DNA from: Cellvibrio mixtus subsp. mixtus J3-8
GTDB taxonomy: Bacteria > Pseudomonadota > Gammaproteobacteria > Pseudomonadales > Cellvibrionaceae
Direction of reading: 5' to 3'
DNA: 53,562 bases
Assembly: GCF_000766945.1 (NCBI RefSeq)
Contig: NZ_KN266208.1
Location: 535,615-589,176, forward strand
Shown here: one piece after another, positions 26,341-37,103 of the stretch
Layout of the letters: each line of letters starts with the position of its first letter
Numbering within the stretch: the first letter of the stretch is position 1
Made by a program: the position numbers and the translations under genes
The notes under the pieces: generated by a model
Database searches by the model: none
What the model saw: only the letters and a program-made list of their open reading frames with translations
Told to the model about the DNA's origin: nothing

Positions 26341-28476
26341 TTATTCTTCAGCAGGTTCCGCAGCAGGAGTTGCCGGTGCAGCACCAGACTCTTCCGCTAC
26401 CGCTTCTTTAATAGAAAGCTTGATGCGGCCGCGCTGGTCTACGTCCAGGCATTTCACTTTAACAACCTGACCTTCTTTCAAATAATCACTCACGCTATTC
26501 ACACGCTCTTCAGCGATTTGAGAGATGTGCACCAGGCCATCTTTGCCCGGCAGGAAGTTAACGAATGCACCGAAGTCTACGATACGCACTACAGTACCTT
26601 CGTAGATCGCACCGATTTCCGCTTCAGCAACAATACCTTGCACGCGCAGAATTGCCGCTTGCAGGGCTTCGTTGTTATCCGCGTAAATTTTTACAGTGCC
26701 GTCATCATCAATGTCGATTGAAGATTGAGTCTCTTCAGTAATGGAACGAATAGTTGCGCCACCTTTACCGATGATGTCGCGGATTTTGTCCGGATGAATT
26801 TTGATAGTTTCAAAACGAGGTGCATTTTCGCTCACCGCAGTACGCGATTTGGCAAGCACTTTGTTCATCTCGGCGAGAATGTGCAAACGCGCAGCCAGAG
26901 CCTGCTCCAGTGCGATTTCCATAATCTCTTCGGTGATGCCTTCGATTTTGATATCCATTTGCAGCGCAGTAACACCGGCAGTAGTACCCGCTACTTTAAA
27001 GTCCATATCGCCGAGGTGATCTTCATCGCCGAGGATGTCGGTAAGAACCGCAAAACCTTCCGCTTCTTTTACCAAGCCCATTGCGATACCGGCCACTGGC
27101 GCTTTCAACGGAACACCGGCATCCATCAATGCCAATGAAGAACCACACACGGAAGCCATGGAGCTTGAGCCGTTGGATTCTGTAATCTCACTCACAACAC
27201 GCAGGGTGTACGGGAAATCTTCCTGTGTTGGCAGGACAGATTGCACACCGCGTTTTGCCAAGCGGCCGTGACCGATTTCGCGACGACCGGTTGCACCCAT
27301 ACGGCCACATTCACCAACAGAGAATGGAGGGAAGTTATAGTGCAACATGAAGGCTTCTTTTTTCTCGCCTTCGAGGAAATCGATAATTTGTACATCGCGC
27401 GCGTTGCCCAGAGTGGCAACAACCAACGCTTGTGTTTCACCGCGAGTAAATAATGCAGAACCGTGTGCTTTTGGTAATACACCCACTTCTACAGAAATTG
27501 GACGCACAGTTTTGTTGTCACGGCCATCGATACGTGGTTCGTTGGCAACAATACGTGAACGCACTAAACGATATTCGTAGTTACCAAATTCGCCTTTTAC
27601 TTCGTCAGCAGTAAAACCTGAGGTTTCTGTTACCAACTCGGCAACAGCCTGGCTGCGTAATTCGTCCAGGCGATCATAACGCTTGGCTTTATCAGTGATG
27701 CGATAAGCCATGCCGATTGAATCACCAAAGCTACTGGCAATAGCATCTTTCAATGGTTGATTTACTGCAGGTGCCTGCCATTCCCAACGCGGTTTGCCTG
27801 CATCGCGAGCAAGTTCAGCACAGGCTTGTACAACAGCTTGCAATTCCTGGTGAGCAAACAAAACAGCACCGAGCATGATATCTTCCGGCAATTCTTTCGC
27901 TTCGGATTCAACCATCAATACTGCGTCTTTAGTACCGGCAACCACCATGTCCAACTCGGACGTTTCGAGTTGCTTGTAACTTGGGTTGAGGATATAACCT
28001 GCTTCTTGCGTGTAACCAACGCGCGCGCCGCCAATCGGACCGTTAAATGGAATACCGGAAATCGCCAGCGCAGCGGAAGTACCGATCATGGAAATGATAT
28101 CGGGATCTTGTTTTTTATCGGTAGACACAACAGTACAAATCACTTGTACTTCGTTGAAAAAACCTTCGGGGAATAATGGACGGATTGGACGGTCAATCAA
28201 ACGCGACGTTAACGTTTCTTTTTCTGACGGACGGCCTTCACGCTTGAAGTAGCCGCCCGGGATACGGCCAGCAGCGTAAGCTTTTTCCTGGTAATGCACA
28301 GACAATGGAAAGAAGTCCTGGCCTGCTTTTGCTTCTTTTGCACCAACAACAGTACAAAGTACAGATACTTCACCCATAGTTGCCAATACTGCACCGGTTG
28401 CCTGACGGGCAATGCGGCCAGTTTCGAGGGTTACGGTTTGTTCGCCGTATTGGAATTTCTTAATAATCGGATTCAC
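26341..28476 (-). CDS. pnp: Polyribonucleotide nucleotidyltransferase (PNPase)
   Basis: 711 residues. PNPase degrades RNA 3' to 5' with phosphate and is part of the RNA degradosome. Two RNase PH domains are seen (the second with [22 protein letters not shown]), then a KH domain ([20 protein letters not shown], about 555-575) and an S1 domain ([20 protein letters not shown], about 620-690), and an alanine/glutamate tail. The start codon is GTG, with AAAGGA upstream. It follows rpsO; a terminator and a long leader separate them. The family usually carries RNase III-dependent autoregulation in this leader. Confidence 0.98.
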   Translation of the reverse strand: MNPIIKKFQYGEQTVTLETGRIARQATGAVLATMGEVSVLCTVVGAKEAKAGQDFFPLSVHYQEKAYAAGRIPGGYFKREGRPSEKETLTSRLIDRPIRPLFPEGFFNEVQVICTVVSTDKKQDPDIISMIGTSAALAISGIPFNGPIGGARVGYTQEAGYILNPSYKQLETSELDMVVAGTKDAVLMVESEAKELPEDIMLGAVLFAHQELQAVVQACAELARDAGKPRWEWQAPAVNQPLKDAIASSFGDSIGMAYRITDKAKRYDRLDELRSQAVAELVTETSGFTADEVKGEFGNYEYRLVRSRIVANEPRIDGRDNKTVRPISVEVGVLPKAHGSALFTRGETQALVVATLGNARDVQIIDFLEGEKKEAFMLHYNFPPFSVGECGRMGATGRREIGHGRLAKRGVQSVLPTQEDFPYTLRVVSEITESNGSSSMASVCGSSLALMDAGVPLKAPVAGIAMGLVKEAEGFAVLTDILGDEDHLGDMDFKVAGTTAGVTALQMDIKIEGITEEIMEIALEQALAARLHILAEMNKVLAKSRTAVSENAPRFETIKIHPDKIRDIIGKGGATIRSITEETQSSIDIDDDGTVKIYADNNEALQAAILRVQGIVAEAEIGAIYEGTVVRIVDFGAFVNFLPGKDGLVHISQIAEERVNSVSDYLKEGQVVKVKCLDVDQRGRIKLSIKEAVAEESGAAPATPAAEPAEE

Positions 28477-28568
28477 TCTTTTATCCTTTCTTTTTCAATT
28501 TAAATTGCGTTCGGCTTTTCATTACATGAACGCGCCTTCTTCATACATTTCATTTACAGCTTTGAATT

Positions 28569-28598
28569 TATATACAACAAATTTGGATCAATCATCAA
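28569..28598 (-). promoter_or_regulatory. Candidate pnp promoter within the 298-bp leader
   Basis: On the minus strand TTGATG (28593-28598) and TATATA (28569-28574) are spaced 18 bp, about 95 bp upstream of the pnp GTG. This is a weak match. The 28477-28743 region contains no gene; it is the pnp leader and also holds a long-range repeat (GCGGTA near 28600 with TACCGC near 28648) that could form part of a leader hairpin. Confidence 0.35.
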
Positions 28599-28743
28599 TG
28601 CGGTAAATACATCCTGTCAGCACGGTAATGTTTTACATACTCTCACTACCGCAAGCTCCATTAAAAAATCTTGCTAAAAAATTTCAGTCGCTCAATTTTT
28701 ATTTCCGGTTTTAACACCCGCCTTTTTTTGGCTGGAAATAAAA

Positions 28744-28765
28744 GTGCCCGCCAGTTGGCGGGCAC
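28744..28765 (-). terminator. Intrinsic terminator after rpsO
   Basis: A 9-bp stem, GTGCCCGCC with GGCGGGCAC, and a 4-nt loop. The minus-strand sequence continues TTTTATTT. It lies 9 bp past the rpsO stop; readthrough would feed pnp. Confidence 0.88.
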
Positions 28766-28774
28766 AGTACACAC

Positions 28775-29044
28775 TTAGCGACGCAGACCCAGTTTTTGGA
28801 TCAGAGCAACGTAGCGTGAAGAGTCTTTACCTTTCAGGTAGTCCAGCAACTTACGACGGGAGTTAACCATGCGGATCAAACCGCGACGTGAGTGATGGTC
28901 AGCCTTGTGGTCAGCGAAGTGGCCTTGCAGCTTGTTGATGTTGATAGTCAACAGCGCTACCTGAACTTCTGGCGAACCAGTGTCGCCTTCCGCTTGTTGA
29001 TACTCTTTAACGATTGCAGCTTTTTCAGAAGCACTCAGTGCCAT
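28775..29044 (-). CDS. rpsO: Small ribosomal subunit protein uS15
   Basis: 89 residues, exactly the family length. S15 binds 16S rRNA early in assembly of the small subunit; the conserved core is [40 protein letters not shown] and [18 protein letters not shown] precedes the ATG. The gene sits between truB and pnp, the usual gammaproteobacterial order, and is followed by a strong terminator. Confidence 0.99.
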   Translation of the reverse strand: MALSASEKAAIVKEYQQAEGDTGSPEVQVALLTININKLQGHFADHKADHHSRRGLIRMVNSRRKLLDYLKGKDSSRYVALIQKLGLRR

Positions 29045-29193
29045 GATATTTTCCTCAATTAATATGCCGAAAATTTACAGCCCGCCCGTGCATATTTACA
29101 GGTGGGTTGTTGCGCTGATTATCGCCACTAAAGGGGATTTCAACGCGGCCTTTTTACCCTGCCGATCACTCGGTGAGGTAAAGCTTGCGCCAA

Positions 29194-30183
29194 TCAAGCT
29201 TCGTTAGCCGAGCGATTGGCAATAATTCGTTTCGGGGCAACACGACCATCGTCGGTAATTTCGCCCAGCCCCAGAAATACGCGGGGCGATTGATCGGTTT
29301 CTGCACAAAAGACGCGCACAATAGCAGCTTGCGGGGCGATCCGGTAGATCTGCGGATGCATCACCGGGTTACCCAGGCGAAAGTAATATGCGCTGTTGGC
29401 AGCCAGATCCACTTTAGGCAAGCTGGCTACCGGTGCATCGGCACCCAGCAGGTGGCGATCCAGAGCAGTATAGGCTACATCATCGCCCTGCTCCGCCTGC
29501 TTTTGCTCAAATTCAGCTTGTAGCTCATCCAGGCTGATGCATTGATTTTCATCAAACACCCCGGCCAATGAGCGATGCAAGGTTTTCACATGGGCACCAC
29601 ATCCCAATGCATTGCCAAGATCTACAGCAATGGAACGGATATAGGTGCCTTTGCTACACAGGATATCCAGTTCAACTTCCGCTTTTTCACCCGGGCGAAA
29701 CGCGAGAATATCGATTTTATGGATGGTCACCGGGCGCGGCTCGCGCTCCACTTCAACCCCCTGGCGCGCCATTTTATAGAGCGGCTGGCCATTGAGTTTA
29801 AGTGCTGAATACATAGGCGGCACTTGCAAAATATCACCCAGTAACGGCTCAAGCGCAGCTTCTACCTGAGCACGGGTAATTGATGCCGCAGAAACCTGCG
29901 CAATAATTTCGCCATCCGCATCGCAGGTATCGGTCGCAATGCCCAATTGAATGCAGGTACGGTAGCCCTTATCAGCATCAAGTAAAAATTGGGAGAACTT
30001 GGTGGCTTCACCAAAACAAAGCGGCAGCACACCTGTCGCCAGGGGATCAAGCGCACCGGTGTGACCGGCTTTTTCGACAAAGAACAACCGTTTTGCACGT
30101 TGCAAGGCATGGTTTGAGGTCATGCCTGCAGGTTTATTCAACAGTAATACACCATCAACAGGACGGCCTTTTCTACGCGCCAT
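29194..30183 (-). CDS. truB: tRNA pseudouridine(55) synthase TruB
   Basis: 329 residues. Makes pseudouridine 55 in the T-loop of tRNAs. The start GVLLLNKPAGMTSNHALQRAK and the catalytic motif HTGALDPLATGVLP (Asp46) are clear; KGTYIRSIAVDLG is the second conserved block. The C-terminal extension (about 240-329) is the usual PUA-like domain. Its ATG shares a base with the rbfA stop (TGATG), so the two are translationally coupled. Confidence 0.98.
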   Translation of the reverse strand: MARRKGRPVDGVLLLNKPAGMTSNHALQRAKRLFFVEKAGHTGALDPLATGVLPLCFGEATKFSQFLLDADKGYRTCIQLGIATDTCDADGEIIAQVSAASITRAQVEAALEPLLGDILQVPPMYSALKLNGQPLYKMARQGVEVEREPRPVTIHKIDILAFRPGEKAEVELDILCSKGTYIRSIAVDLGNALGCGAHVKTLHRSLAGVFDENQCISLDELQAEFEQKQAEQGDDVAYTALDRHLLGADAPVASLPKVDLAANSAYYFRLGNPVMHPQIYRIAPQAAIVRVFCAETDQSPRVFLGLGEITDDGRVAPKRIIANRSANEA

Positions 30184-30602
30184 CAGTGTTGCTCACCCTT
30201 GGAATCATCATCAGCTTCCGCATCCTCATCTTGCGGATGCAAACGATCTTCAGCAATAGCGCGATCAATCAGCGATGACAATGCCTGACCTTTCACAGAG
30301 GTTTTGTCATAAATAAATTGCAGCTTGGGCACAGTACGCATGCTCAACTCTTTCGCCAAAAAAGTACGCAAAAAACCGCTCGCTTTATTAAGGATTGAAG
30401 CGGCCTCAAGGCTTTGCTTTTCATCATCCACGCCAACAAAGGTGATATACACCTTGGCAAAAGCCATATCGCGGGTGACGGTTACATCATTAATGTTAAC
30501 CATGCCGATGCGCGGATCGCGAATTTCAGCGGGAATAACTTGCGCCAACAAACGCTGGATCGCATCGGAAACCCGGTCTGAACGGGTAAATTCTCTTGGC
30601 AT
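30183..30602 (-). CDS. rbfA: 30S ribosome-binding factor RbfA
   Basis: 139 residues. RbfA helps mature the 16S rRNA 5' end and cold adaptation. The N-terminus (FTRSDRVSDAIQRLLAQVIPAEIRDPR) and KH-like core (VTVTRDMAFAKVYITFVG, LRTFLAKELSMRTVPKLQF) are typical; the acidic tail DEDAEADDDSKGE is common. It lies between infB and truB. AGAGG lies before the ATG. A hairpin with a T-tract separates it from infB. Confidence 0.97.
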   Translation of the reverse strand: MPREFTRSDRVSDAIQRLLAQVIPAEIRDPRIGMVNINDVTVTRDMAFAKVYITFVGVDDEKQSLEAASILNKASGFLRTFLAKELSMRTVPKLQFIYDKTSVKGQALSSLIDRAIAEDRLHPQDEDAEADDDSKGEQH

Positions 30603-30631
30603 TAGCCATTAACCTCTTTAAAAATACAAAA

Positions 30632-30656
30632 CCCCACCCCCATGACAGGGGTGGGG
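30632..30656 (-). terminator. Intercistronic terminator-like hairpin between infB and rbfA
   Basis: A perfect 9-bp GC stem, CCCCACCCC with GGGGTGGGG, and a 7-nt loop. On the minus strand it is followed by TTTTGTATTTTT. It is 20 bp after the infB stop and just before the rbfA ribosome binding site, so it should lower rather than abolish downstream expression, or stabilise the infB message end. Confidence 0.8.
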
Positions 30657-30675
30657 CACAGGTGACACGACCGGC

Positions 30676-33480
30676 TTAGAGCTGGCGTGCGACCTCTTTC
30701 ACTTCGTAAACTTCGATCTGGTCGCCGACCTTCACGTCGTAGTTCTTCACGCCGATGCCGCACTCAAAGCCGTTGCGAACTTCAGCAACGTCGTCTTTAA
30801 AGCGACGCAGGGACTCCAGTTCGCCAGTGAATATCACCACGTTGTCACGCAGAACACGGATTGGTTTGTTGCGGTACACAGTACCTTCAACCACCATACA
30901 ACCGGCAACCTGACCAAACTTGGGCGAGTTGAACACTTCGCGCACGTTGGCAATACCAACGATGGTTTCTACGCGCTCCGGATCCAGCATGCCGCTTAAT
31001 GCAGCTTTCACTTCGTCCAGCAATTGGTAAATGATGCTGTAGTAGCGAATATCAACGCCTTCAGATTCAGCCAAACGACGGGTTGCACCATCGGCACGTA
31101 CGTTGAAACCAACGATGATCGCGCCGGAGGTAATCGCCAGGTTCACATCGTTTTCAGTGATTCCACCGATACCGGAAGAAATTACATTCACTTGTACTTC
31201 ATCGTTGCCGATATCGGCCAATGAAGCCTGGATCGCCTCAAGCGAGCCACGCACATCCGCTTTAACAACAACAGTAAGTGTCTTCTTCTGGCCAGCTTCC
31301 ATGTTGGAGAACATATTCTCCAGCTTGGCCGCCTGGAAACGCGCAAGTTTTTCTTTACGTTCTTTCTCGGCACGGAATGCTGCAACTTCACGGGCTTTAC
31401 GCTCGTCGTCCAACACTACAAAATCATCGCCTGCGCTAGGTGGAGTATCCAGACCAAGGATTTCCACTGGTGTAGATGGGCCAGCTTCTTTCACTTGCTC
31501 GCCGCGCTCGTTCGACATGGCACGCACGCGGCCGTAGCTTTGGCCTGCAAGCAGCAAATCACCCTGCTTCAAAGTACCTTGCTGTACCAGAACGGTCGCA
31601 ACAGTACCGCGGCCCTTATCAACACGCGATTCAATCACCACACCTTTCGCTGCCGCATTGGTCACTGCGGTCAGTTCCAATACTTCAGCTTGCAAGGAGA
31701 TAGCTTCCAAAAGCTCATCAATGCCTTGACCGGTGTGAGCAGATACCTGGATAAACTGGGTATCGCCACCGTAGTTTTCAGGGATAACCCCTTTAACAAC
31801 CAGTTCGTTGGTTACGCGATCCGGGTCCGCAGATGGCTTATCACACTTGTTGATCGCTACTACGATCGGCACATTTGCAGCGCGAGCATGGAGAATCGCT
31901 TCTTCCGTTTGCGGCATTACACCATCGTCGGCAGCCACAACCAGAATTACTACGTCGGTCGCCTTGGCACCGCGAGCACGCATCGCAGTAAACGCGGCGT
32001 GGCCGGGGGTGTCCAGGAAGGTGATTTCACCACGAGATGTCGACACACGATAAGCGCCGATATGCTGGGTAATACCGCCCGCTTCACCCGCAGCCACTTT
32101 GGCTTCACGGATGTAATCGAGCAGAGAGGTTTTACCATGGTCAACGTGGCCCATGACGGTTACCACTGGCGCACGGGTGGTCAACTCACCTTCGGTTTCA
32201 AGAGAACGCTCCAACGCGTGTTCAATGTCGTTCTCGCTTACAAGGTTAGCTTTATGGCCCAGCTCTTCCACGATCAATACTGCAGTATCCTGATCGATAG
32301 ACTCGTTCATGGAAGCCATCACGCCCATTTTCATCAAGCGCTTGATCAACTCATTCACTTTGATAGTGAGGCGCTGCGCCAGCTCGGTAACAGCGATAGT
32401 TTCCGGAACATCAACTTCATGCACGATTTGGCTCGTTGGTTTCTTAAAGGCGTGTTTGTTGGTTTTCTTGTGGTGAGCACGAATGTGGCTGCGACGCGCT
32501 AATACATCGCTGTCTTCACCGTCTTCCGCAACAAAATCAAGCAAATCAATCTTGGCGGCTTTTTTCGGGCCAGCAGCGCCTTTCTTAACGGCTTTACCAG
32601 CGCCACGCTTGCCACCGCGATCACCACTTTCTTCATCATCATCCTCATTGCGATTGTGATGTTTTTTATGACCGTGGCCATGGCGGGTATCTTCTTTCTC
32701 TGCGGGTGGTGCAACAACAGCCACAGCAGGTTTGCCTTTAGCTGGCGGGCGCGCATCCGGCTTGGCACCCTTGCTAGCAGGTTGTTGGGCCGCAGGCTTC
32801 TCAGCAGGCTTGTCGTTGCGCGGCTGACGGCGCGCTTCTTCAGCAGCACGCTTGGCTTCATCGCGTGCTTTCAGCTCAGCCTGGCGCGCAGCTTCTTCAG
32901 CCTGGCGACGCTCAATGGCAGCACGACGTTTTTCTTCAATACCATCTGTAAACGAGATGCGATGGGAAGGAACTTCGGGAGCGGCTGGCTCTTCTGGCGC
33001 AGGTTCGGGTTGCTCAACAACCACCGGCTCCGGCTCAGCTACAACCACAGGCTCCGGCTCCACCACTACAGGCTCCGAGGCAGGCTCTACCGGGGCGGCT
33101 ACCGGCTCGGGTGCCACCAACTCGACAACTTGCTCATCTTCCTGTTCATGCTGTTCAACAACAGCGGATTCAGCCACTTCATCCTCGCGTTTGATGTAAG
33201 TACGCTTTTTGCGCACTTCAACATTCACGGTTTTCTTAGCATTACCCGTACCGGTTTTGATGGTAGTAGTAGTTTTACGCTGTAACGTAATCTTTTTGGG
33301 TTCCAACACAGCCTCACCGTGGCTGTTTTTCAGGAAGGCCAGCAAACGCTGCTTCTCATCATCAGACACTTTCGCCTCGGCGTTTTTGTGCTGCAAACCG
33401 GCTTCCTGCATTTGCTTGAGCAAACGCTCAACCGGCGCACCTATCGATTTGGCGAGTTCATTAACAGTTACTTCTGCCAT
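30676..33480 (-). CDS. infB: Translation initiation factor IF-2
   Basis: 934 residues. Delivers initiator tRNA to the 30S subunit using GTP. Order: an N-terminal IF2-N domain ([21 protein letters not shown]), a long variable linker rich in Pro/Glu/Val (PEPVVV repeats about 135-165) and Arg/Lys/Glu (about 185-300), a second IF2-N domain ([20 protein letters not shown], 365-384), the G domain with GHVDHGKT at 444-451, DTPGHAAF and NKCDKP, then domains II-IV ending [11 protein letters not shown]. The linker is the usual fast-evolving part. It sits between nusA and rbfA in the standard order. Confidence 0.99.
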   Translation of the reverse strand: MAEVTVNELAKSIGAPVERLLKQMQEAGLQHKNAEAKVSDDEKQRLLAFLKNSHGEAVLEPKKITLQRKTTTTIKTGTGNAKKTVNVEVRKKRTYIKREDEVAESAVVEQHEQEDEQVVELVAPEPVAAPVEPASEPVVVEPEPVVVAEPEPVVVEQPEPAPEEPAAPEVPSHRISFTDGIEEKRRAAIERRQAEEAARQAELKARDEAKRAAEEARRQPRNDKPAEKPAAQQPASKGAKPDARPPAKGKPAVAVVAPPAEKEDTRHGHGHKKHHNRNEDDDEESGDRGGKRGAGKAVKKGAAGPKKAAKIDLLDFVAEDGEDSDVLARRSHIRAHHKKTNKHAFKKPTSQIVHEVDVPETIAVTELAQRLTIKVNELIKRLMKMGVMASMNESIDQDTAVLIVEELGHKANLVSENDIEHALERSLETEGELTTRAPVVTVMGHVDHGKTSLLDYIREAKVAAGEAGGITQHIGAYRVSTSRGEITFLDTPGHAAFTAMRARGAKATDVVILVVAADDGVMPQTEEAILHARAANVPIVVAINKCDKPSADPDRVTNELVVKGVIPENYGGDTQFIQVSAHTGQGIDELLEAISLQAEVLELTAVTNAAAKGVVIESRVDKGRGTVATVLVQQGTLKQGDLLLAGQSYGRVRAMSNERGEQVKEAGPSTPVEILGLDTPPSAGDDFVVLDDERKAREVAAFRAEKERKEKLARFQAAKLENMFSNMEAGQKKTLTVVVKADVRGSLEAIQASLADIGNDEVQVNVISSGIGGITENDVNLAITSGAIIVGFNVRADGATRRLAESEGVDIRYYSIIYQLLDEVKAALSGMLDPERVETIVGIANVREVFNSPKFGQVAGCMVVEGTVYRNKPIRVLRDNVVIFTGELESLRRFKDDVAEVRNGFECGIGVKNYDVKVGDQIEVYEVKEVARQL
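32990..33100 (-). repeat. Degenerate PEPVVV coding repeats in infB
   Basis: Three to four copies of a unit coding for PEPVVV(V/A)E lie at about residues 130-165 of IF-2. The DNA reads as repeated GGCTCCGGCTC-like blocks. Such repeats in the IF-2 linker vary in copy number between strains of other species; here only the sequence pattern is seen. Confidence 0.6.
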
Positions 33481-33534
33481 TGTTTTTCCTCAGGGATTCT
33501 GTTCGTTGCCTAGGTTTCGCTCGATGGCTCACAC

Positions 33535-35016
33535 TTAGGCAAACCAGGGCTCACGCGCTTTCATAATCAGTGCGGCTGCACGAGTCGCATCAACACCTTT
33601 AATATCCACCAGCTCATCAATGGATTGTTCTGCCAAATCTTCCATGGTCACTATGCCACGGCGCGCGAGCTCGGCCGCCAGTGCTTCATCCATACCATCC
33701 ATTGTTAATAAATCTTCTGCTGGTGCTACGCCTTCAATACGCTCTTCTGAAGCTAATGCCTGGGTCAACAAGGCGTCTTTCGCACGCGCGCGCAACTCTT
33801 CGGCGATGTCTTCATCAAAACCATCAATCGCCAGCATTTCTTCGAGCGGAACGTAAGCCACCTCCTCAAGCGTGGTGAAACCTTCTTCCACTAATACACC
33901 GGCGATATCTTCATCAACATCGAGTGCACTCATAAACATATTGATGTAGCTACCGGATTCCGCTTGTTGCTTGGATTGCCAATCAGCAACACTCATCACG
34001 TTAATATTCCAACCCGTCAGCTCACAAGCAAGACGCACATTCTGGCCGCCACGGCCAATTGCCATCGCAAGGTTTTCTTCATTTACGGCAAGATCCATTG
34101 ACGCGGCATCTTCATCAACCACAATGGATTCAATTTCAGCAGGGGACATAGCGTTGATAACAAATTGCGCCGGGTTATCGTCCCACAACACAATATCAAC
34201 ACGCTCACCCCCCAGTTCATTGGATACCGCTTGTACACGCGAACCGCGCATACCAACGCAAGCACCAACCGGATCAATACGACCATCGTTAGTTTTTACC
34301 GCGATTTTTGCACGCAGCCCCGGATCGCGCGCAGCGCCTTTAATTTCAATAATTTCTTCCGCAATTTCCGGCACTTCAATTTTGAATAGTTCTACCAACA
34401 TCTTTGGATTGGAACGGCTCAACAACAATTGCGGGCCGCGCGCTTCACTGCGCACTTCCAACAATAAGGTACGGATGCGATCGCCCATACGGAAAATTTC
34501 GCGACCAATTAATTGATCGCGCGGCAACACACCTTCGGCATTATTGCCAAGGTCAACAATAATGCTGTCACGCGTTACTTTTTTAACCGTACCGCTAATC
34601 AATTCACCCATGCGATCGCGGTATTCATCAACCATTTGCGCGCGCTCGGCTTCACGTACTTTTTGTACGATAACCTGTTTGGCAGTTTGCGCAGCGATAC
34701 GGCCAAAATCCGCATTTTCAATTTTTTCGCGATAAACATCGCCCACTTTTAACGATGAGTCTTTCTCGCGTGCTTCATCCAGATACAGTTGAGTACCCAA
34801 TTCAGCCATAACATCATCGGCAACGACATCCCAACTACGCCAGGTTTCGTAATCGCCGTTAATACGATTAATTTTTACTTCAACAGCAGAGTCTTCATCG
34901 AAGCGTTTTTTGGTGGCGGTAGCGAGTGCAGTTTCAATCGCTTGGAAAATTAATTCTTTATCAACGCCTTTTTCATTAGATACCGCATCAGCGACCAGCA
35001 AAATTTCTTTGTTCAT
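33535..35016 (-). CDS. nusA: Transcription termination/antitermination protein NusA
   Basis: 493 residues. Binds RNA polymerase and controls pausing and termination. It shows the N-terminal domain ([23 protein letters not shown]), an S1 domain ([18 protein letters not shown], about 135-200), two KH domains ([29 protein letters not shown], split over 250-280; [17 protein letters not shown], about 315) and two C-terminal acidic HhH repeats ([20 protein letters not shown] and the copy ending [19 protein letters not shown]). That is the long, gammaproteobacterial form. AGAGG lies before the ATG. Confidence 0.99.
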   Translation of the reverse strand: MNKEILLVADAVSNEKGVDKELIFQAIETALATATKKRFDEDSAVEVKINRINGDYETWRSWDVVADDVMAELGTQLYLDEAREKDSSLKVGDVYREKIENADFGRIAAQTAKQVIVQKVREAERAQMVDEYRDRMGELISGTVKKVTRDSIIVDLGNNAEGVLPRDQLIGREIFRMGDRIRTLLLEVRSEARGPQLLLSRSNPKMLVELFKIEVPEIAEEIIEIKGAARDPGLRAKIAVKTNDGRIDPVGACVGMRGSRVQAVSNELGGERVDIVLWDDNPAQFVINAMSPAEIESIVVDEDAASMDLAVNEENLAMAIGRGGQNVRLACELTGWNINVMSVADWQSKQQAESGSYINMFMSALDVDEDIAGVLVEEGFTTLEEVAYVPLEEMLAIDGFDEDIAEELRARAKDALLTQALASEERIEGVAPAEDLLTMDGMDEALAAELARRGIVTMEDLAEQSIDELVDIKGVDATRAAALIMKAREPWFA

Positions 35017-35141
35017 TGGTTTGCCTCTGTTAACTCCTCTAGCCGGCGTTGAAAATCAACACACCGGGTTAGTAATTTTCCATTGCGATACTGCGGGTCT
35101 GCGAATTTAATTTTCGCTCACTACAGCGTGTGATTTAAAAA

Positions 35142-35639
35142 CTAGTTTTTTTCGTTGTGCAAATTATGTTGCCGCAAGATTTCATCGTAACGCGGTTCAA
35201 CATTTGCCTTATCGATTACATCGATAGGCAATTGGATTTCCTGATTATCAACCTGCACAAAGACTTCACCGTTTTCTACCTTGGTGATAACACCTTTAAA
35301 GCGACGGCGGCCATCGCGCGCAATGCGTAGACGCGCGCTAATGGTTTCCCCGATAAAGCGCGCATAATGAGATTCTTTATAGAGAGGACGATCCAATCCG
35401 GGGGACGACACCTCAAGGGTGTATTCTCCGTCAATAGGATCTTCCACATCGAAGACCGCGCTCACCTGGCGACTCACCCGCTCGCAATCTTCCAATGACG
35501 CACCATCAGGCCCATCAATATAAATGCGCACGGTGGTGTAACGCCCCTGGGTTAAATACTCCAGCCCCCAGAGTTCGCACCCCAGGGACGTCGCCACTGG
35601 CTCAACCAGTTGCTCCAGAATTTCTTGCTTGGAAGCCAT
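35142..35639 (-). CDS. rimP: Ribosome maturation factor RimP
   Basis: 165 residues. Needed for 30S assembly. ILEQLVEPVATSLGCELWGLEY at the start, then RIYIDGPDGASLEDCERVSRQVSAVFDVEDPI and YTLEVSSPGLDRPLYKESHYARFIG are the conserved blocks. It is the first protein gene after the initiator tRNA in the operon, as in many gammaproteobacteria. The 125 bp to nusA holds no gene. Confidence 0.98.
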   Translation of the reverse strand: MASKQEILEQLVEPVATSLGCELWGLEYLTQGRYTTVRIYIDGPDGASLEDCERVSRQVSAVFDVEDPIDGEYTLEVSSPGLDRPLYKESHYARFIGETISARLRIARDGRRRFKGVITKVENGEVFVQVDNQEIQLPIDVIDKANVEPRYDEILRQHNLHNEKN

Positions 35640-35715
35640 GCTTTATCCGGGACCTTAATCAATAAAAACGGCTGCAGCCTCGTAATTCTTACAAAATCAG
35701 AGACCTAAAAAACAA

Positions 35716-35736
35716 AAATGGGCACAAGGCCCATTT
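35716..35736 (-). terminator. Second terminator between initiator tRNA and rimP
   Basis: An 8-bp stem, AAATGGGC with GCCCATTT, and a 5-nt loop; the minus strand continues with a T-rich tail broken by one G (TTTTTGTTTTTT). It is 77 bp before rimP and should attenuate the operon. Confidence 0.82.
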
Positions 35737-35805
35737 AAACGAATACTACATTCACCACACAGGCCTGCGTGGCGTGGGCCGAAACCCTGAACAGCGAATA
35801 CAAAA

Positions 35806-35824
35806 AAGCCCCATAAAGGGGCTT
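35806..35824 (-). terminator. First terminator after initiator tRNA
   Basis: AAGCCCC with GGGGCTT and a 5-nt loop, followed on the minus strand by six T. It is about 120 bp past the tRNA. A further imperfect stem (TGAACCCGCAT with ATGCAGGTTCA, about 35832-35860) lies just upstream. The 35640-35945 region has no gene. Confidence 0.82.
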
Positions 35825-35945
35825 CTCGACCTGAACCCGCATCGTATTAATGCAGGTTCACCACAGCTGTCTGGCGAGAACCGGGAATTCCCTTTATCTC
35901 TACCTGCTCTTGCCACATTAAAAATGCACAAGAGGCAAAGAATTT

Positions 35946-36022
<77 letters not shown>

Positions 36023-36063
36023 ACTGAAACTCAAACTTGCTAACTGCTCAAGTGAGGTCGCGC

Positions 36064-36092
36064 ATTATAGGGAGGCAATACACACTGGTCAA
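36064..36092 (-). promoter_or_regulatory. Sigma70 promoter with GC-rich discriminator for the initiator tRNA and nusA operon
   Basis: On the minus strand TTGACC (36087-36092) and TATAAT (36064-36069) are separated by exactly 17 bp. The -10 is followed by GCGCGAC, the kind of GC-rich discriminator that gives stringent control by ppGpp. It lies 42 bp upstream of the tRNA. Confidence 0.88.
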
Positions 36093-36171
36093 GCATAAAT
36101 TTCCCTGAATCATCAAATAGATAATTCCACTTACACAGGAAGCATATTATTGAGCTCTTATGACAAAACCA

Positions 36172-37083
36172 TTAAACGGTTTTATTCAGGAAACTGCCAA
36201 CTGCGTTATTGTCAGCAAACACGCCAATCTCAATCAGGCGACGATTGATATCAATATTACGTTTCGTGGATTCATTAAATAATTCTGCACGAGCCTGACG
36301 CTGATCCAGCAAACGCTGCTCACTTTCAAATTGTTCCTGTTCGCGCAACAACTGCTCTTCCTGCTCGCGAATTTCTTCTTCGCGTTGCTGGCGCGCCTCT
36401 TCTGCGCTCACAGTAAAAGCAACACTTTCATTGTCTGCGCTTGCCCGGGTATCTTCACCACGAATCGCAGCGTCTCGCTCTTCCGCTTCAGCAGCCTCTT
36501 TGGCGCGCAATTCTGCTCGCGCATCAATCTCCATTGCTGCTGCCTGGGCAGCCACGCGACCATCTTGTGAAGAAGGCTCTGCCGGTGCATTAGCTGCACG
36601 CCGCAGTAATTGTGCTTTGCGGAGGGTTGCTTCAGGGTCTCCCGGAATCGGGCTGGTATCCACATCAACAGATCCGCCAACGGCATAACTCACCCCGTCA
36701 GGGCCACGCACAAAGCTATAAGTAGGGCTGCTACCGTACTGACCGGCCGCCGCCGCATGCGCTTGCTCGTGGGACCGCACTTCACGGTCCCGCGCAGCGA
36801 GCTCTTGAATTTGTTCTTGCTCTAACTTTAATTCCTCTTCAGTGCGACCACCGTTAGCCCGGCGCTCTTGCGTCAATGTCGCTTGCCGATCCTGCTCAAC
36901 CTCATCATTCGGGCGCTCATCCGGCAAGCGACGATTTTGGGAGCGCACCGAATCAGCCAACTGTTCAGTCGGCTTGAATGTGGAAGATTTGAGTTCGGTG
37001 CTTTCCTGACCCACAGCTGACCGCCCCATCGGCGCGTAAGGCGCGATGGTGTTGGCATAGTTGGAGGGAATGGCGTTAATCAC
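36172..37083 (-). CDS. SprA-related putative metalloprotease-like protein
   Basis: 303 residues, no signal peptide. The centre has REVRSHEQAHAAAAGQYGSS followed by PTYSFVRGPDGVSYAVGGSVDVD, the pattern of the SprA-related family (HExxH-like HEQAH). A long glutamine/glutamate/arginine-rich coiled region makes up much of both ends (EARQQREEEIREQEEQLLRE). The HEQAH motif could bind a metal with a distant acid, but activity is unproven for the family. It starts 20 bp after the small flagellar-rod-like gene, and the two are likely co-transcribed. Confidence 0.82.
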   Translation of the reverse strand: MINAIPSNYANTIAPYAPMGRSAVGQESTELKSSTFKPTEQLADSVRSQNRRLPDERPNDEVEQDRQATLTQERRANGGRTEEELKLEQEQIQELAARDREVRSHEQAHAAAAGQYGSSPTYSFVRGPDGVSYAVGGSVDVDTSPIPGDPEATLRKAQLLRRAANAPAEPSSQDGRVAAQAAAMEIDARAELRAKEAAEAEERDAAIRGEDTRASADNESVAFTVSAEEARQQREEEIREQEEQLLREQEQFESEQRLLDQRQARAELFNESTKRNIDINRRLIEIGVFADNNAVGSFLNKTV

Positions 37084-37103
37084 TCAAATCACCTCGACAA
37101 AGG

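Noticed and set aside
31495-32502. Open frame of 335 codons inside infB, opposite strand
   Set aside because: Antisense to the conserved IF-2 G domain; length is due to codon bias of infB.
32656-33285. Open frame of 209 codons antisense to infB
   Set aside because: Low-complexity shadow of the PEPVVV and charged linker.
36166-36185. AAACC/GGTTT hairpin at the end of the SprA-like gene
   Set aside because: AT-rich 5-bp stem overlapping the stop codon; too weak to call.
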